From Virgibacillus_R byunsanensis (GTDB taxonomy: Bacteria > Bacillota > Bacilli > Bacillales > Amphibacillaceae), in contig NZ_JBHTKJ010000003.1 of NCBI RefSeq assembly GCF_042675965.1, forward strand, positions 1 through 61,681: 61,681 nt of DNA, read 5' to 3'. The translations under genes and the position numbers were made by a program. Shown piece after piece: positions 16,857-24,781 of the stretch. Under the pieces are notes generated by a model. The model worked only from the letters and a program-made list of their open reading frames with translations. It was not told where the DNA came from and did no database searches. Numbering within the stretch: position 1 is the first letter of the stretch; every line of letters starts with the position of its first letter.

Positions 16857-17549
16857 ATGAAAACTGTTGGACTGATTGGTGGTATGAGCTGGGAGTCATC
16901 CCTTGAATATTATCGCCAATTAAATAAGCAGGTCAGTGAAAAGTTAGGTGGCCTACATTCTGCAAGATGTCTTATGTACAGTGTTGATTTTGACGAGATT
17001 GAGACGTATCAACGGCGTGGTGAATGGGATGAATCTGCTAGAGTTCTTTCTGATATTGCATCCACACTTGAAAGCGCTGGAGCAGACTGTGTGGTTATTG
17101 CAACAAATACCATGCACAAAGTTGCTGAAGATGTGCAAGCAGCCATCTCGATTCCCCTACTCCATATCGGAGATGCCACTGCTCATGCTATTGCAGAAAA
17201 AAATATACGTAAGGTTGGTTTGCTTGGAACCAAGTATACAATGGAAGAAGACTTCTACCAGGCTCGTCTTAACGACAACGATATCTCTGTTATCATCCCT
17301 GATCAAGATGATCGTATAGAGGTAAACCGGATTATTTTCGAAGAATTATGTATGGGAAAAATGCTCGATGAATCAAGAAAAAAAGTTAGTATGATGATCG
17401 ATCAATTAAAACAACAAGGAGCCGAAGGGATTGTCCTAGGCTGCACAGAAATTCCACTCCTTATTAAACAGGAGAATAGTAATTTACCTATCTTTAACAC
17501 GATGGATATACACGTTACCAAAGCAGTAGAATTTGCATTAAACGAATAA
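16857..17549 (+). CDS. Aspartate/glutamate racemase family protein
   Basis: A 230-aa cytosolic, PLP-independent amino acid racemase. The N-terminus is VGLIGGMSWESSLEYYRQLN. The two active-site positions are IATNTMHKV (Thr in place of Cys, about residue 84) and LGCTEIPLL (Cys, about 193), the asymmetric Thr/Cys arrangement known from YgeA-type enzymes that act preferentially on L-Asp or L-Glu. I chose ATG at 16857: GGGAGG lies eight bases upstream, and the upstream in-frame ATG at 16842 contains that site. It ends at a bidirectional terminator shared with the convergent ureohydrolase. D-Glu/D-Asp supply or catabolism is possible. Confidence 0.85.
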   Translation: MKTVGLIGGMSWESSLEYYRQLNKQVSEKLGGLHSARCLMYSVDFDEIETYQRRGEWDESARVLSDIASTLESAGADCVVIATNTMHKVAEDVQAAISIPLLHIGDATAHAIAEKNIRKVGLLGTKYTMEEDFYQARLNDNDISVIIPDQDDRIEVNRIIFEELCMGKMLDESRKKVSMMIDQLKQQGAEGIVLGCTEIPLLIKQENSNLPIFNTMDIHVTKAVEFALNE

Positions 17550-17580
17550 AAGGACAGCCAGTTAAATGCGGCTGTCCTTT
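17549..17580. terminator. Bidirectional terminator between racemase and ureohydrolase
   Basis: AAAGGACAGCC (17549-17559) pairs perfectly with GGCTGTCCTTT (17570-17580) between two convergent stop codons. Confidence 0.9.
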
Positions 17581-17588
17581 CTACTCAC

Positions 17589-18542
17589 TTATTTATTTTG
17601 CTCACGTAAGATGTTCCCAGCTAATGCATAGAGTACAACTGTGGAAACAAAGTGTGATGAGTTGTCATTAGTGTCTTGTTGTGGATAAATTTCGACATAA
17701 TCCATTCCACGAATACCAAGTTTACTGAACTCATGGACAAGTTCGACTAGTTCGTATGATGTTAAGCCATTTCCATCAACCGGTCCACCTGGGTTAAATG
17801 CGAAATCCAATACATCACTACAGATGCTCAGATAAACCGCTTCGGTACCTTCACTTGCAATATCATATGCCCGACGCGCTAACTCAACTAGGTCCTTTGA
17901 TTGCCTAATTTCACGTGAAGAAATAGTTGTCGCACCAACCTCTTCTGCATATTGTCCTGTCTCAGGCTTATTGCGTGGGCCATGAATCCCCATGTGCACG
18001 ATACTTTCATTACGTACACTTTCACTCTCATAGATCCGATGGAATGGTGTACTGCGTGCATACAAATCTCCCTCGTAGTCTGGGTGATTATCATAATGGG
18101 CATCTAAGTGAATGATGCCAACCTTACCTTCTATTTCTTCACTAAGCGCTTTAACAATCGGATATGTAATCCCATGATCCCCGCCAAACGCGACAGGAAA
18201 TTTGTCTGTTTTCCACACCTTACTAGCGAACTCCTCAATACGGCGCATGGTTTCTGGTGTATCTGATGGCATAACATCTACATCACCTAAATCACCGATT
18301 GTATAATGCTTGAACACATCCATATGATTCAGTTCAGGCAAGTAACCAGAATAACGTGCAGAGTTCAAGCGAATTACTTTCGGTCCGAGTTCAGCACCAG
18401 TATAATCACCCCAAGTCACGGAGCCTTCCCAGGGAACACCGTAAACTAATACATCTCTATCGTTCGTACTATCATCTTTTAGAGATACTTTTTTACCACC
18501 AAGATAACATGGTGTATTACCATAAATTCTTTCATTATTCAT
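17589..18542 (-). CDS. Ureohydrolase (agmatinase/arginase family) with altered metal motif
   Basis: A 317-aa arginase-fold enzyme expected to hydrolyse a guanidino or formimino compound. Metal-site motifs are GGDHGITYP (about residue 120) and HLDAHYDNHPD (about 145). The third motif, normally SxDxDxxDP, reads SICSDVLDFAFNPGGP (about 241-256): the first Asp, a bridging Mn ligand in arginases, is Cys, and Pro after the last Asp is Phe. The rest of the fold and length are normal and the gene looks intact, so this is probably a subfamily feature with a different metal or substrate. Annotation as agmatinase would be unsafe. It is convergent with the racemase and monocistronic. Confidence 0.8.
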   Translation of the reverse strand: MNNERIYGNTPCYLGGKKVSLKDDSTNDRDVLVYGVPWEGSVTWGDYTGAELGPKVIRLNSARYSGYLPELNHMDVFKHYTIGDLGDVDVMPSDTPETMRRIEEFASKVWKTDKFPVAFGGDHGITYPIVKALSEEIEGKVGIIHLDAHYDNHPDYEGDLYARSTPFHRIYESESVRNESIVHMGIHGPRNKPETGQYAEEVGATTISSREIRQSKDLVELARRAYDIASEGTEAVYLSICSDVLDFAFNPGGPVDGNGLTSYELVELVHEFSKLGIRGMDYVEIYPQQDTNDNSSHFVSTVVLYALAGNILREQNK

Positions 18543-18618
18543 ACTAATCGCTCCTATAACTACTTTAATTTCTTACTACATCTATTGAACCAAAAATAAC
18601 CCAACTTTACAATTTTTA

Positions 18619-18917
18619 CGCAAGGGCAAAAGCGAAAATGACCGTTTAGCGACGTTTGGACTGCGCCCGCACATCTCGGGTGGGTTGAGGTTGCCGCAGA
18701 AAGTGGTGGTTTTAGTCTATCTTCCTTAATACCATGAGATTCACTTTGACTTTCGCCATTATTGACGATAAGTCAAGTTCATCTAAAATGAAACATGCCC
18801 CTTCATAGGCTTTTAGTCGGCCTTTCTAATGCTTAACCGAATCGATGTTGACCTTTCGTAAGGAGGATCAGGAAACCCACTAACAGCACAGGCGCTGGAG
18901 CTGGACGTTGCTGAATC
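18619..18917 (+). repeat. Repeat family B, copy 1 (long, composite)
   Basis: Begins with CCGTTTAGCGACGTTTGGAC and ends with GGCGCTGGAGCTGGACGTTG; the inner TTCGTAAGGAGGATCAGGAA is shared with copy 2 at 21989. About 130 bases of extra sequence lie between the shared ends. It fills most of the 18543-19004 gap, which otherwise has only the putP terminator. Confidence 0.75.
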
Positions 18918-18949
18918 CGTTGATAATATACATACCTACTTATAAAAGA

Positions 18950-18976
18950 AATATCCACCAGTCAAAAGACTGATGG
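18950..18976 (-). terminator. Terminator after putP
   Basis: TCCACCAGTC and GACTGATGGA pair (one G-U) around AAAA, followed on the minus strand by ATTTCTTTT. Confidence 0.75.
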
Positions 18977-19004
18977 ACATTTTGATATTTATTTTGTTAC
19001 AAAC

Positions 19005-20504
19005 TTATTTAATACCAGCAACTTTATCAAATTCCTCCTGAACTTCTTTAGAAGGACCTCCGCCAATCAAGCTAAATACTATGATGGCAATACTTGAGAA
19101 AATAAACCCTGGTACCATTTCATATAACGCTGAACCTGTTAGTGGCCATGCAAATATGGTTATACCACCTACAAGAAGACCTGCAAGAACCCCATTTCTG
19201 GAAGTTTTTCTCCAGAATAGCGAGAACAATATTGCAGAACCAAATGTTGCACCAAAACCAGCCCATGCGTATGAAACAAGTTCAAGAACAGAACTGTTTT
19301 CGTTCCATGCAAGTCCAACTGCAATAAGTGCAATTAGTAGCACACAGAAACGTCCAACCCATACAAGTTCTTTTTCACTAGCATTTTTACGAATATATTT
19401 TCGATAAACATCCTCTGATAGTGCACTAGAAGATACAAGTAACTGTGAATCGACTGTACTCATAATCGCTGCTAAAACTGCTGCTAATAGGAAACCAGCA
19501 ATCCATGGTGTATAAACCACTTGAACAAGTTGAATAAATACTTGCTCTGGGTCTGCTAAAGGCTGATCAAATGTAACAATACCTAGCATACCAACAATTA
19601 ACGCACCATAAAGTGGAAGAACTAGACCTAATGCTACACTTATTAATCTTGCCTTTCTAACCTCTTTATGGGAACGAATTGCCATGAAACGAGCAAGAAT
19701 ATGTGGTTGACCGAAATAACCAAGTCCCCAAGCAAGTGCGGAAACAATCCCTACCATTCCAATAGGTCCTGCTGCCTCCCAGTAAATACCTTCACCTGCA
19801 TTATAAGCGGTATCACTAAAACCACTTAAAAGACTAGGATTAATAGACCCTAACTGATTCCACAATTCACCAAATCCACCAACTTGGATTAATCCATAAA
19901 CAGATGTGATCGTTAATGCTAAGAACATCAAGAACCCTTGAATAAAGTCTGTATAACTAACTGCAAGGAATCCGCCTAAGAATGTATAACCTACAATAAT
20001 AACGGCTCCAAGTAGTAATGCGGTATGATATTCTGTGTCAAACGTTCCTTCAAATAGTTTTGCACCAGCAACAAGTCCTGAAGCTGTATAAAATAGGAAA
20101 AAGACCAAAATAAATACTGCAGAAATAACTCTCAATAGATTTGTTTTATCACGAAAACGATTTTCAAAAAATTCCGGTAAAGTAATGGAATTGTCTGCAT
20201 ACTCCGTGTACACACGTAGACGTTTTGCAACATACTGCCAGTTGATCATTGCACCAATTGCTAGACCAACAGCAATCCATAGACTCCATGTTCCAAAACC
20301 AGCCGCGTATGCCGCACCAGGTAAACCAATTAATAGCCAACCACTAAAATCACTAGCAGAAGCTGAAAACGCTGTAACCCAGCTGTTTAACTTACGCCCA
20401 CCAAGAACGTAATCGGATAATGTATTTGTCATTCTATATGTAATGATACCTATTGTAATCATTACAGCTAAATATAGTATAAACGTAACCATAGTTGCAT
20501 CCAT
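19005..20504 (-). CDS. putP: Sodium/proline symporter
   Basis: A 499-aa solute:sodium symporter (SSF) with about 13 hydrophobic helices. ASDFSGWLLIGLPGAAYAAG (about residues 50-69) and the sodium-site region LLAAVLAAIMSTVDSQLLVSSSA (about 330) are diagnostic of PutP/OpuE. It imports proline for nutrition or osmoprotection; the two roles cannot be separated here, and no proline catabolic gene is adjacent. Its ATG overlaps by one base the stop of a 38-aa upstream membrane peptide, so translation is probably coupled. The terminator is at 18950-18976. Confidence 0.9.
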   Translation of the reverse strand: MDATMVTFILYLAVMITIGIITYRMTNTLSDYVLGGRKLNSWVTAFSASASDFSGWLLIGLPGAAYAAGFGTWSLWIAVGLAIGAMINWQYVAKRLRVYTEYADNSITLPEFFENRFRDKTNLLRVISAVFILVFFLFYTASGLVAGAKLFEGTFDTEYHTALLLGAVIIVGYTFLGGFLAVSYTDFIQGFLMFLALTITSVYGLIQVGGFGELWNQLGSINPSLLSGFSDTAYNAGEGIYWEAAGPIGMVGIVSALAWGLGYFGQPHILARFMAIRSHKEVRKARLISVALGLVLPLYGALIVGMLGIVTFDQPLADPEQVFIQLVQVVYTPWIAGFLLAAVLAAIMSTVDSQLLVSSSALSEDVYRKYIRKNASEKELVWVGRFCVLLIALIAVGLAWNENSSVLELVSYAWAGFGATFGSAILFSLFWRKTSRNGVLAGLLVGGITIFAWPLTGSALYEMVPGFIFSSIAIIVFSLIGGGPSKEVQEEFDKVAGIK

Positions 20505-20620
20505 TAGTCTTGATTCCTCCCTTCAGTATAGTAGGTAATCAGTGCCCAAATGACTAACAATGGCATTGGAACAGCGAACCAAAACAATGTCCATCCGGTA
20601 ATCGTAAATTCTTCCATCAT
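20504..20620 (-). CDS. Symporter small accessory protein (38 aa)
   Basis: An unlisted short gene directly upstream of putP. It has AGGAGGGG before ATG at 20620 (a second ATG follows at 20617), and its stop TAA shares one base with the putP ATG. The peptide starts MMEEFTITGWTLFWFAVPMP and has one transmembrane segment (about residues 9-30) with an acidic N-terminus. Tiny single-helix proteins upstream of sodium:solute symporters are a recognised family, so a role in symporter assembly or activity is likely but untested. Confidence 0.8.
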   Translation of the reverse strand: MMEEFTITGWTLFWFAVPMPLLVIWALITYYTEGRNQD

Positions 20621-21430
20621 AGTCCCCTCCTGTTTTTTTACCCTTTACATATTTCTAGTAGTTATAAACAGTTTGTTTAAAACTAAATAGAATCTTCCAG
20701 ATATCACTCACCTTACTAATTACAGTTGTTAACCTGAGAAAACGGAACAATTTCTCTTAAATAAATACTGAAAACTTATCCATGCACCCAGGTGACCTAT
20801 AAAGTCATCATGAATAATACCAGCTATGTCCCTTTTCTCTATTATCTGTGTTGATAGCTATTTTCCAAATGCATTTGATGTACTGCTATTTAATGATGAC
20901 CCCACACCAAATAACTCACAAATGTTTTTTCCACTACCTTTACTAACTTAAACTTATCGAAAGCAAGTTTCACAGACAACATATAATACTATCCACTAAC
21001 TAAAGTAATACTTCAAACACCTTAACTAATAAATATACAAAGATAGCTAGTTCATTCTTCGTAATACGTGGAAATACTCACGCATTCGGATTCTTCTTCA
21101 CTAGAGGGAGTAATATCTTAAATAAAGGAGTATATAAAATATATAATAGTCTGACAATGTTGTCAATTAAGTACTAGGATAATAGTACCGTTTACACCTA
21201 TTTATATAACCAAATGGCATTTTAAAATAGCTGGAAAACGTAACAAGTATAGACTTTCTATCAAAGCTTAAAAGTTACTTCCATAATTAATGAAGTAGTT
21301 TACTTATAATTCTTTTCTTCAATATCGTCTTCATATGATTACTTGTATTACATTAGTTGTTAAATTTTTACAATCCCCAGATATTACCCAGGAAATACTC
21401 CTTTTATAATACAATGATGGAGTTGAAAAT
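20621..21430. other. AT-rich intergenic stretch with no gene seen
   Basis: About 800 bases upstream of putP. I see no reading frame with a credible start, no stable RNA fold and no family A or B repeat. It presumably holds the putP promoter region, but I cannot pick one promoter with confidence. Confidence 0.5.
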
Positions 21431-21438
21431 TCATTCAC

Positions 21439-21467
21439 CTGACAATAAGTATGGTATACTATATAGA
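21439..21467 (+). promoter_or_regulatory. Promoter of the antisense (antitoxin) RNA
   Basis: CTGACA (21439-21444), a 17-base spacer and TATAGA (21462-21467), reading toward the 3' end of the toxin gene on the opposite strand. Confidence 0.5.
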
Positions 21468-21473
21468 GAAAAA

Positions 21474-21585
21474 TATGCATATACTTTTATAAGACCACAG
21501 TTGCAACTGTGGCCTAATAATAAAGCTGTCCTTTTCAGTGCAGCTATCCAGAGGAATAGGCCTCTCCAATCGACTTTTTTAGTTG
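21474..21585 (+). ncRNA. Putative antisense antitoxin RNA of the holin-like toxin
   Basis: Predicted from promoter 21439-21467 to a terminator made of AGAGG-AATAGG-CCTCT (21550-21565) followed by CGACTTTTTT (21571-21580). It would be fully complementary to the 3' untranslated part of the toxin mRNA, as in TxpA/RatA and BsrG/SR4 pairs. Ends are inferred. Confidence 0.5.
21493..21514 (-). terminator. Toxin mRNA terminator hairpin
   Basis: GACCACAGTT and AACTGTGGCC pair (one G-U on the minus strand), followed by TTATAAAAG. A CCACAGTTGCAACTGTGG hairpin at this place is familiar from holin-like toxin loci in other Bacillaceae. Confidence 0.6.
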
Positions 21586-21595
21586 TAAGGGAGGT

Positions 21596-21691
21596 CTACT
21601 TTTTATCGATCATTTTTAACATGAGTGTTAACAAAGCAATCAAAAATGTGCCGAATGCAAACATCAACACAAACGCTTCGTGAATACTCAA
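21596..21691 (-). CDS. Putative holin-like toxin (type I TA), 31 aa
   Basis: A short hydrophobic peptide starting MSIHEAFVLMFAFGTFLIAL and ending KMIDKK: an N-terminal amphipathic stretch, one transmembrane helix (about residues 7-26) and a basic tail, matching the Hol-Tox family of type I toxins. TTG at 21691 is the better start because AAGGGG lies about 8 bases upstream; an in-frame ATG six codons earlier has no clear RBS. An extended -10 (TGCTATACT, 21739-21747 region) lies about 50 bases upstream. A head-on antisense promoter and terminator downstream complete a plausible toxin-antitoxin locus. It is alone in a repeat-rich gap. Confidence 0.75.
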   Translation of the reverse strand: MSIHEAFVLMFAFGTFLIALLTLMLKMIDKK

Positions 21692-21738
21692 AACACCGTC
21701 CCCTTCCATTTTCATATTTTAATCTCTTCTAGCTAAAT

Positions 21739-21747
21739 AGTATAGCA
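21739..21747 (-). promoter_or_regulatory. Extended -10 promoter of the holin-like toxin
   Basis: TGCTATACT on the minus strand is a TGn-extended -10 element. A transcript from here to the hairpin at 21493 would be about 240 nt, usual for type I toxin mRNAs. No good -35 is seen. Confidence 0.5.
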
Positions 21748-21925
21748 CAAACAAACATAAAAACAGAACACTTGTTCCTATTTAGAAACCAAAATACATT
21801 TTTTTGCTAAGCCTTATGACGCATCTCTAAATTATTAGTAAATGTTGCACCTTAAAAGGGGCTTCAGTTCGATTAATAATGTAGAACAGAGATTTTAAGC
21901 AAGTAATCGTACTTTTATATGTTAA

Positions 21926-21988
21926 AAAGATACTTGGCTTATCGCCAAGCTTTAATAGTGAAAGCCTAAGTTGCTCTTATCTAGAATA
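21926..21988 (+). repeat. Repeat family A, copy 4 (3' truncated)
   Basis: Has ACTTGGCTTATCGCCAAGC, AGTGAAAGCCTAAG and TTGCTCTTAT, then breaks into family B copy 2 before the distal hairpin. A weaker remnant (TTTTGCTAAGCCTTATG) lies near 21800. Confidence 0.7.
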
Positions 21989-22137
21989 AAAGCGCAAGCG
22001 CCCGTTTAGCGACGTATGGGCTGGACTTATCCGCATGAGATAAAGGAAACACGAAGAGCGGTAGCGAATCGATGTTGACTTATCGTAAGGAGGATCAGGA
22101 AGCCCACTAGTCGCTGGGCGCTGGAGCTGGACGTGGC
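21989..22137 (+). repeat. Repeat family B, copy 2
   Basis: Runs from AAGCGCAAGCGCCCGTTTAG to GGGCGCTGGAGCTGGACGTG. The ends GCGC..GCGCCC and GGGCGC are complementary, so the whole unit can fold into a long-range stem. It shares AATCGATGTTGAC and CGTAAGGAGGATCAGGAA with copy 1. Confidence 0.8.
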
Positions 22138-22193
22138 TTATGCAGTAAATAAATTATCCACAGGCTCCTAATTTTATAATTTCCTAGACAACT

Positions 22194-22322
22194 AAGAAAA
22201 GCGCAAGCGCCCTGAAAGACACGACCGCATAAGCAAAACGGCTGGAGAAAGGTGGTTTTTCCTTTCGCAAGACGGATTGCTTATGTCGCGAGTGGCTGGG
22301 CGCTGGAGCTAGACATGGCTCT
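22194..22322 (+). repeat. Repeat family B, copy 3
   Basis: Runs from AAGCGCAAGCGCCCTGAAAG to GGGCGCTGGAGCTAGACATG. An inner helix pairs CGCATAAGCAA-type sequence with TTGCTTATGTCG. It shows the same end pairing as copy 2 with a different interior. Confidence 0.75.
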
Positions 22323-22375
22323 TGCTGACAAGAAACTTTATAGTGCCAAAATTTTATACTTTCCTTACCTTGAAC

Positions 22376-22480
22376 AAAAGCTAGAAACGCCTTGAAAGAC
22401 ACGACAAGCTTAAGCTTGTCGTGTCATGTGGATGCCTTTACCAAAGTCGAACTACTTAATGTCCTCGAGTGTCTAGGAGC
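22376..22480 (+). repeat. Repeat family B, copy 4, with a 28-bp perfect palindrome
   Basis: Diverged copy beginning AAAAGCTAGAAACGCCTTGA and ending TGTCTAGGAGCTGG. A perfect 28-bp palindrome centred on AAGCTTAAGCTT with outer GACACGACAAG (22398-22425) lies inside. Confidence 0.65.
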
Positions 22481-22509
22481 TGGCCGATGAAAAGCCACGT
22501 CCTTGAAAA

Positions 22510-22646
22510 AGAAAAGCGCTTTTTCTGCGTGCGATCTTCGCTGTCGAGGTCTTCCTTATCCTGTACGTCGGAGTTGGACGTGGCTTAAACAGTTAATAAA
22601 TTATCCATAGGCTCCTATTTTAATAAATTCCTTAAACAATAGAAGA
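22510..22646 (+). repeat. Repeat family B, copy 5, with duplicated 3' flank
   Basis: Starts AAAAGCGCTTTTTCTGCG and ends GTCGGAGTTGGACGTGGCTT. The following stretch AATAAATTATCCATAGGCTC repeats, with few changes, the sequence after copy 2 (near 22147), so repeat and flank were duplicated together. Confidence 0.6.
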
Positions 22647-22671
22647 AACCAGCCTATGACTGGTCTCTTCT
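22641..22671 (-). terminator. Terminator after the TRAP permease gene
   Basis: AGAAGAAACCAG and CTGGTCTCTTCT pair with one mismatch around a 7-base loop, 32 bases beyond the permease stop. Confidence 0.65.
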
Positions 22672-22703
22672 ATAATAGATATTACATATAAATTTATCGT
22701 TGA

Positions 22704-24662
22704 CTAAACCGTAGATCTTACTTCTAAATGGCCAGTATCATCCTTACGTTGTTTTTGAATAAACCAAACCATAACGATGATAAGAATTCCGCCTAAACTT
22801 GTAAGTAGTTGAGGTACGATTAACATCAAACCTGCAGCTAGTAGAACAAACCGCTCCCAAGTATATGAATTACGAGCAAAGAAGCCGATCATCGCGCTGC
22901 TGATTGCCATTACACCTAGTATCGCTGTTGTTAATGCAGTAATTAACTTAATAGGTGTTACATCGACCAACAATAAAATCGGGTTATAAATAAAAATGTA
23001 CGGAATAATAAATGCCGCAATAGCTAGTTTGACCGCATTCACACCAGACTTAAATGGATTTGCCCTGGCAATTCCGGCACCAGCATAGGCTGCCAAACAA
23101 ACAGGTGGCGTAATATCTGCCACTATTCCAAAATAGAACACAAACATATGAACAGCAATTGGTACGATCCCAAACTCATTTATAAGAGCAGGCGCTGCAA
23201 CTGTTGCAGTTACAACATAATTTGCTGTTGTCGGTAGCCCCATTCCGAGAATAATACAGGCCACCATCGTAAGTATGAGTGCAAATGGAAGAATCCCACC
23301 AGATAGTGCGATAATACCGGAAGCAAACTTCGCACCCAGCCCTGTGATACTAACAACTCCAGCTATAATTCCAGCAGACGCCACAGCCGCAATTACGGGA
23401 AGTGCAACACGTGCACCTTGCTCCAATACATATATTGTCTTCTTAAAATTCATTCGTGTTTCTTTACGAACAATACTAACGATAAAGGCTGCGACTATTC
23501 CCATTAATGCAGCACGCTGTGGTGTATAGCCAACCATAATCGTAGTCACAATAACAATTAATGGAGTGAGCATATACCCATACCGCAACATTAGTTTCCC
23601 AAAATTCGGAAGCTCTGATTTCGGCAACCCTACAATGCCTAATTTTTTTGCTTCAAAATGAGTTCCAATAAAAATACCCGTAAAATATAAAATAGCGGGT
23701 ACTACAGCCGCCAACATGACCGTAGCATATGATACGCCCAGATATTCCATCATAATAAATGCTGCTGCCCCCATAAGTGGTGGCATGATTTGTCCGCCTG
23801 TAGATGCTGAAGCCTCGGTTGCAGCAGCAAACTCTGGCTTAAATCCTGCTTTTTTCATCATCGGTATGGTAAATGAACCAGAAGCAACCGTATTACCAAC
23901 AGAGCTTCCAGATACCATACCCTGCAGTGCACTTGCTGATACAGCAGCTTTTGCTGTGCCACCTGTGAACCTTCCTGTCAGCGCAAACGCTAAATCATTA
24001 AAGAATTTACCTATTTTTGTATGTACTAAAATAACACCAAAGAAAAGAAATAGAAAAATAAACTTCGAGGAAATTTGTATAGGTGTTCCAAACACACCAC
24101 TTTCCCGGAACCATAAATTGGTTGCAATCCGGTCCACCGAAAACCCTGGATGAGACAATATTTGTGTTGGTATATATTTTCCGAAAATAGCATATAAAAT
24201 GGTTATGCTTGCTACAATAACAATTGGTAATCCAACCGTTCGACGCGTTGCTTCTAAAAGAAGTAGTACCCCTAAAACAGAAACAATAACATCCAGCAAA
24301 CCGTAACCAGATATTCTACTTTGCAAAATAGATTCGAAAAATATGATCTTATGATACGTTACATACATCGCAGTGAAAGCCAACACCACATCATACCACG
24401 GTATAGTTGTATGCTTTTTATAAAGCCCTTTCTTTGCAGGAAAAAGTAAAAATATAATTCCAAGCGCTGTACCTAGGTGAATAGCACCTTGCTGTTGGGA
24501 TGGTAGTGTTCCAAAATATCCTGTATATAAATGGAAAAGTGTTAATGCAACACCAAGAAACGTAACAATCCACGCCCACTTTCCAATTTTGGACCGGACA
24601 TTACTTTCTTTATCATATTTTTCGAGGATCTCTTTTGTATCTACCTGCTTATTCTCTGTCAT
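22704..24662 (-). CDS. TRAP-TAXI transporter fused permease (4TM/12TM)
   Basis: A 652-aa fusion of the small (DctQ-like, about residues 1-190) and large (DctM-like, about 190-640) TRAP membrane subunits, as is usual for TAXI-type systems. Many hydrophobic helices are seen. The DctM signature regions ALQGMVSGSSVGNTVASGSF (about 245) and GMGLPTTANYVVTATVAAPA (about 475) are clear. It would use the sodium gradient to import a carboxylate captured by the binding protein encoded 119 bases upstream. The substrate is not deducible. The operon has a perfect cre box upstream of the binding-protein gene. Confidence 0.9.
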   Translation of the reverse strand: MTENKQVDTKEILEKYDKESNVRSKIGKWAWIVTFLGVALTLFHLYTGYFGTLPSQQQGAIHLGTALGIIFLLFPAKKGLYKKHTTIPWYDVVLAFTAMYVTYHKIIFFESILQSRISGYGLLDVIVSVLGVLLLLEATRRTVGLPIVIVASITILYAIFGKYIPTQILSHPGFSVDRIATNLWFRESGVFGTPIQISSKFIFLFLFFGVILVHTKIGKFFNDLAFALTGRFTGGTAKAAVSASALQGMVSGSSVGNTVASGSFTIPMMKKAGFKPEFAAATEASASTGGQIMPPLMGAAAFIMMEYLGVSYATVMLAAVVPAILYFTGIFIGTHFEAKKLGIVGLPKSELPNFGKLMLRYGYMLTPLIVIVTTIMVGYTPQRAALMGIVAAFIVSIVRKETRMNFKKTIYVLEQGARVALPVIAAVASAGIIAGVVSITGLGAKFASGIIALSGGILPFALILTMVACIILGMGLPTTANYVVTATVAAPALINEFGIVPIAVHMFVFYFGIVADITPPVCLAAYAGAGIARANPFKSGVNAVKLAIAAFIIPYIFIYNPILLLVDVTPIKLITALTTAILGVMAISSAMIGFFARNSYTWERFVLLAAGLMLIVPQLLTSLGGILIIVMVWFIQKQRKDDTGHLEVRSTV

Positions 24663-24781
24663 TTAACCAATCCCTTCAGAGTAGATAGAAGGGAAAGAAG
24701 TCCACCTAAGACCTCTCTCCCTATAATGATCTTGCTGCAACTGGGTATTGCACTAGTAATTAATCACCCTTGTTAAAAGAC

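Noticed and set aside
21357..21683. 108-aa plus-strand frame in the 20.6-22.7 kb gap
   Set aside because: It runs through the antisense promoter, the hairpins and the reverse of the holin-like toxin gene; no RBS.
22184..22402. 72-aa minus-strand frame
   Set aside because: It is made of family B repeat sequence; no conserved domain or RBS.
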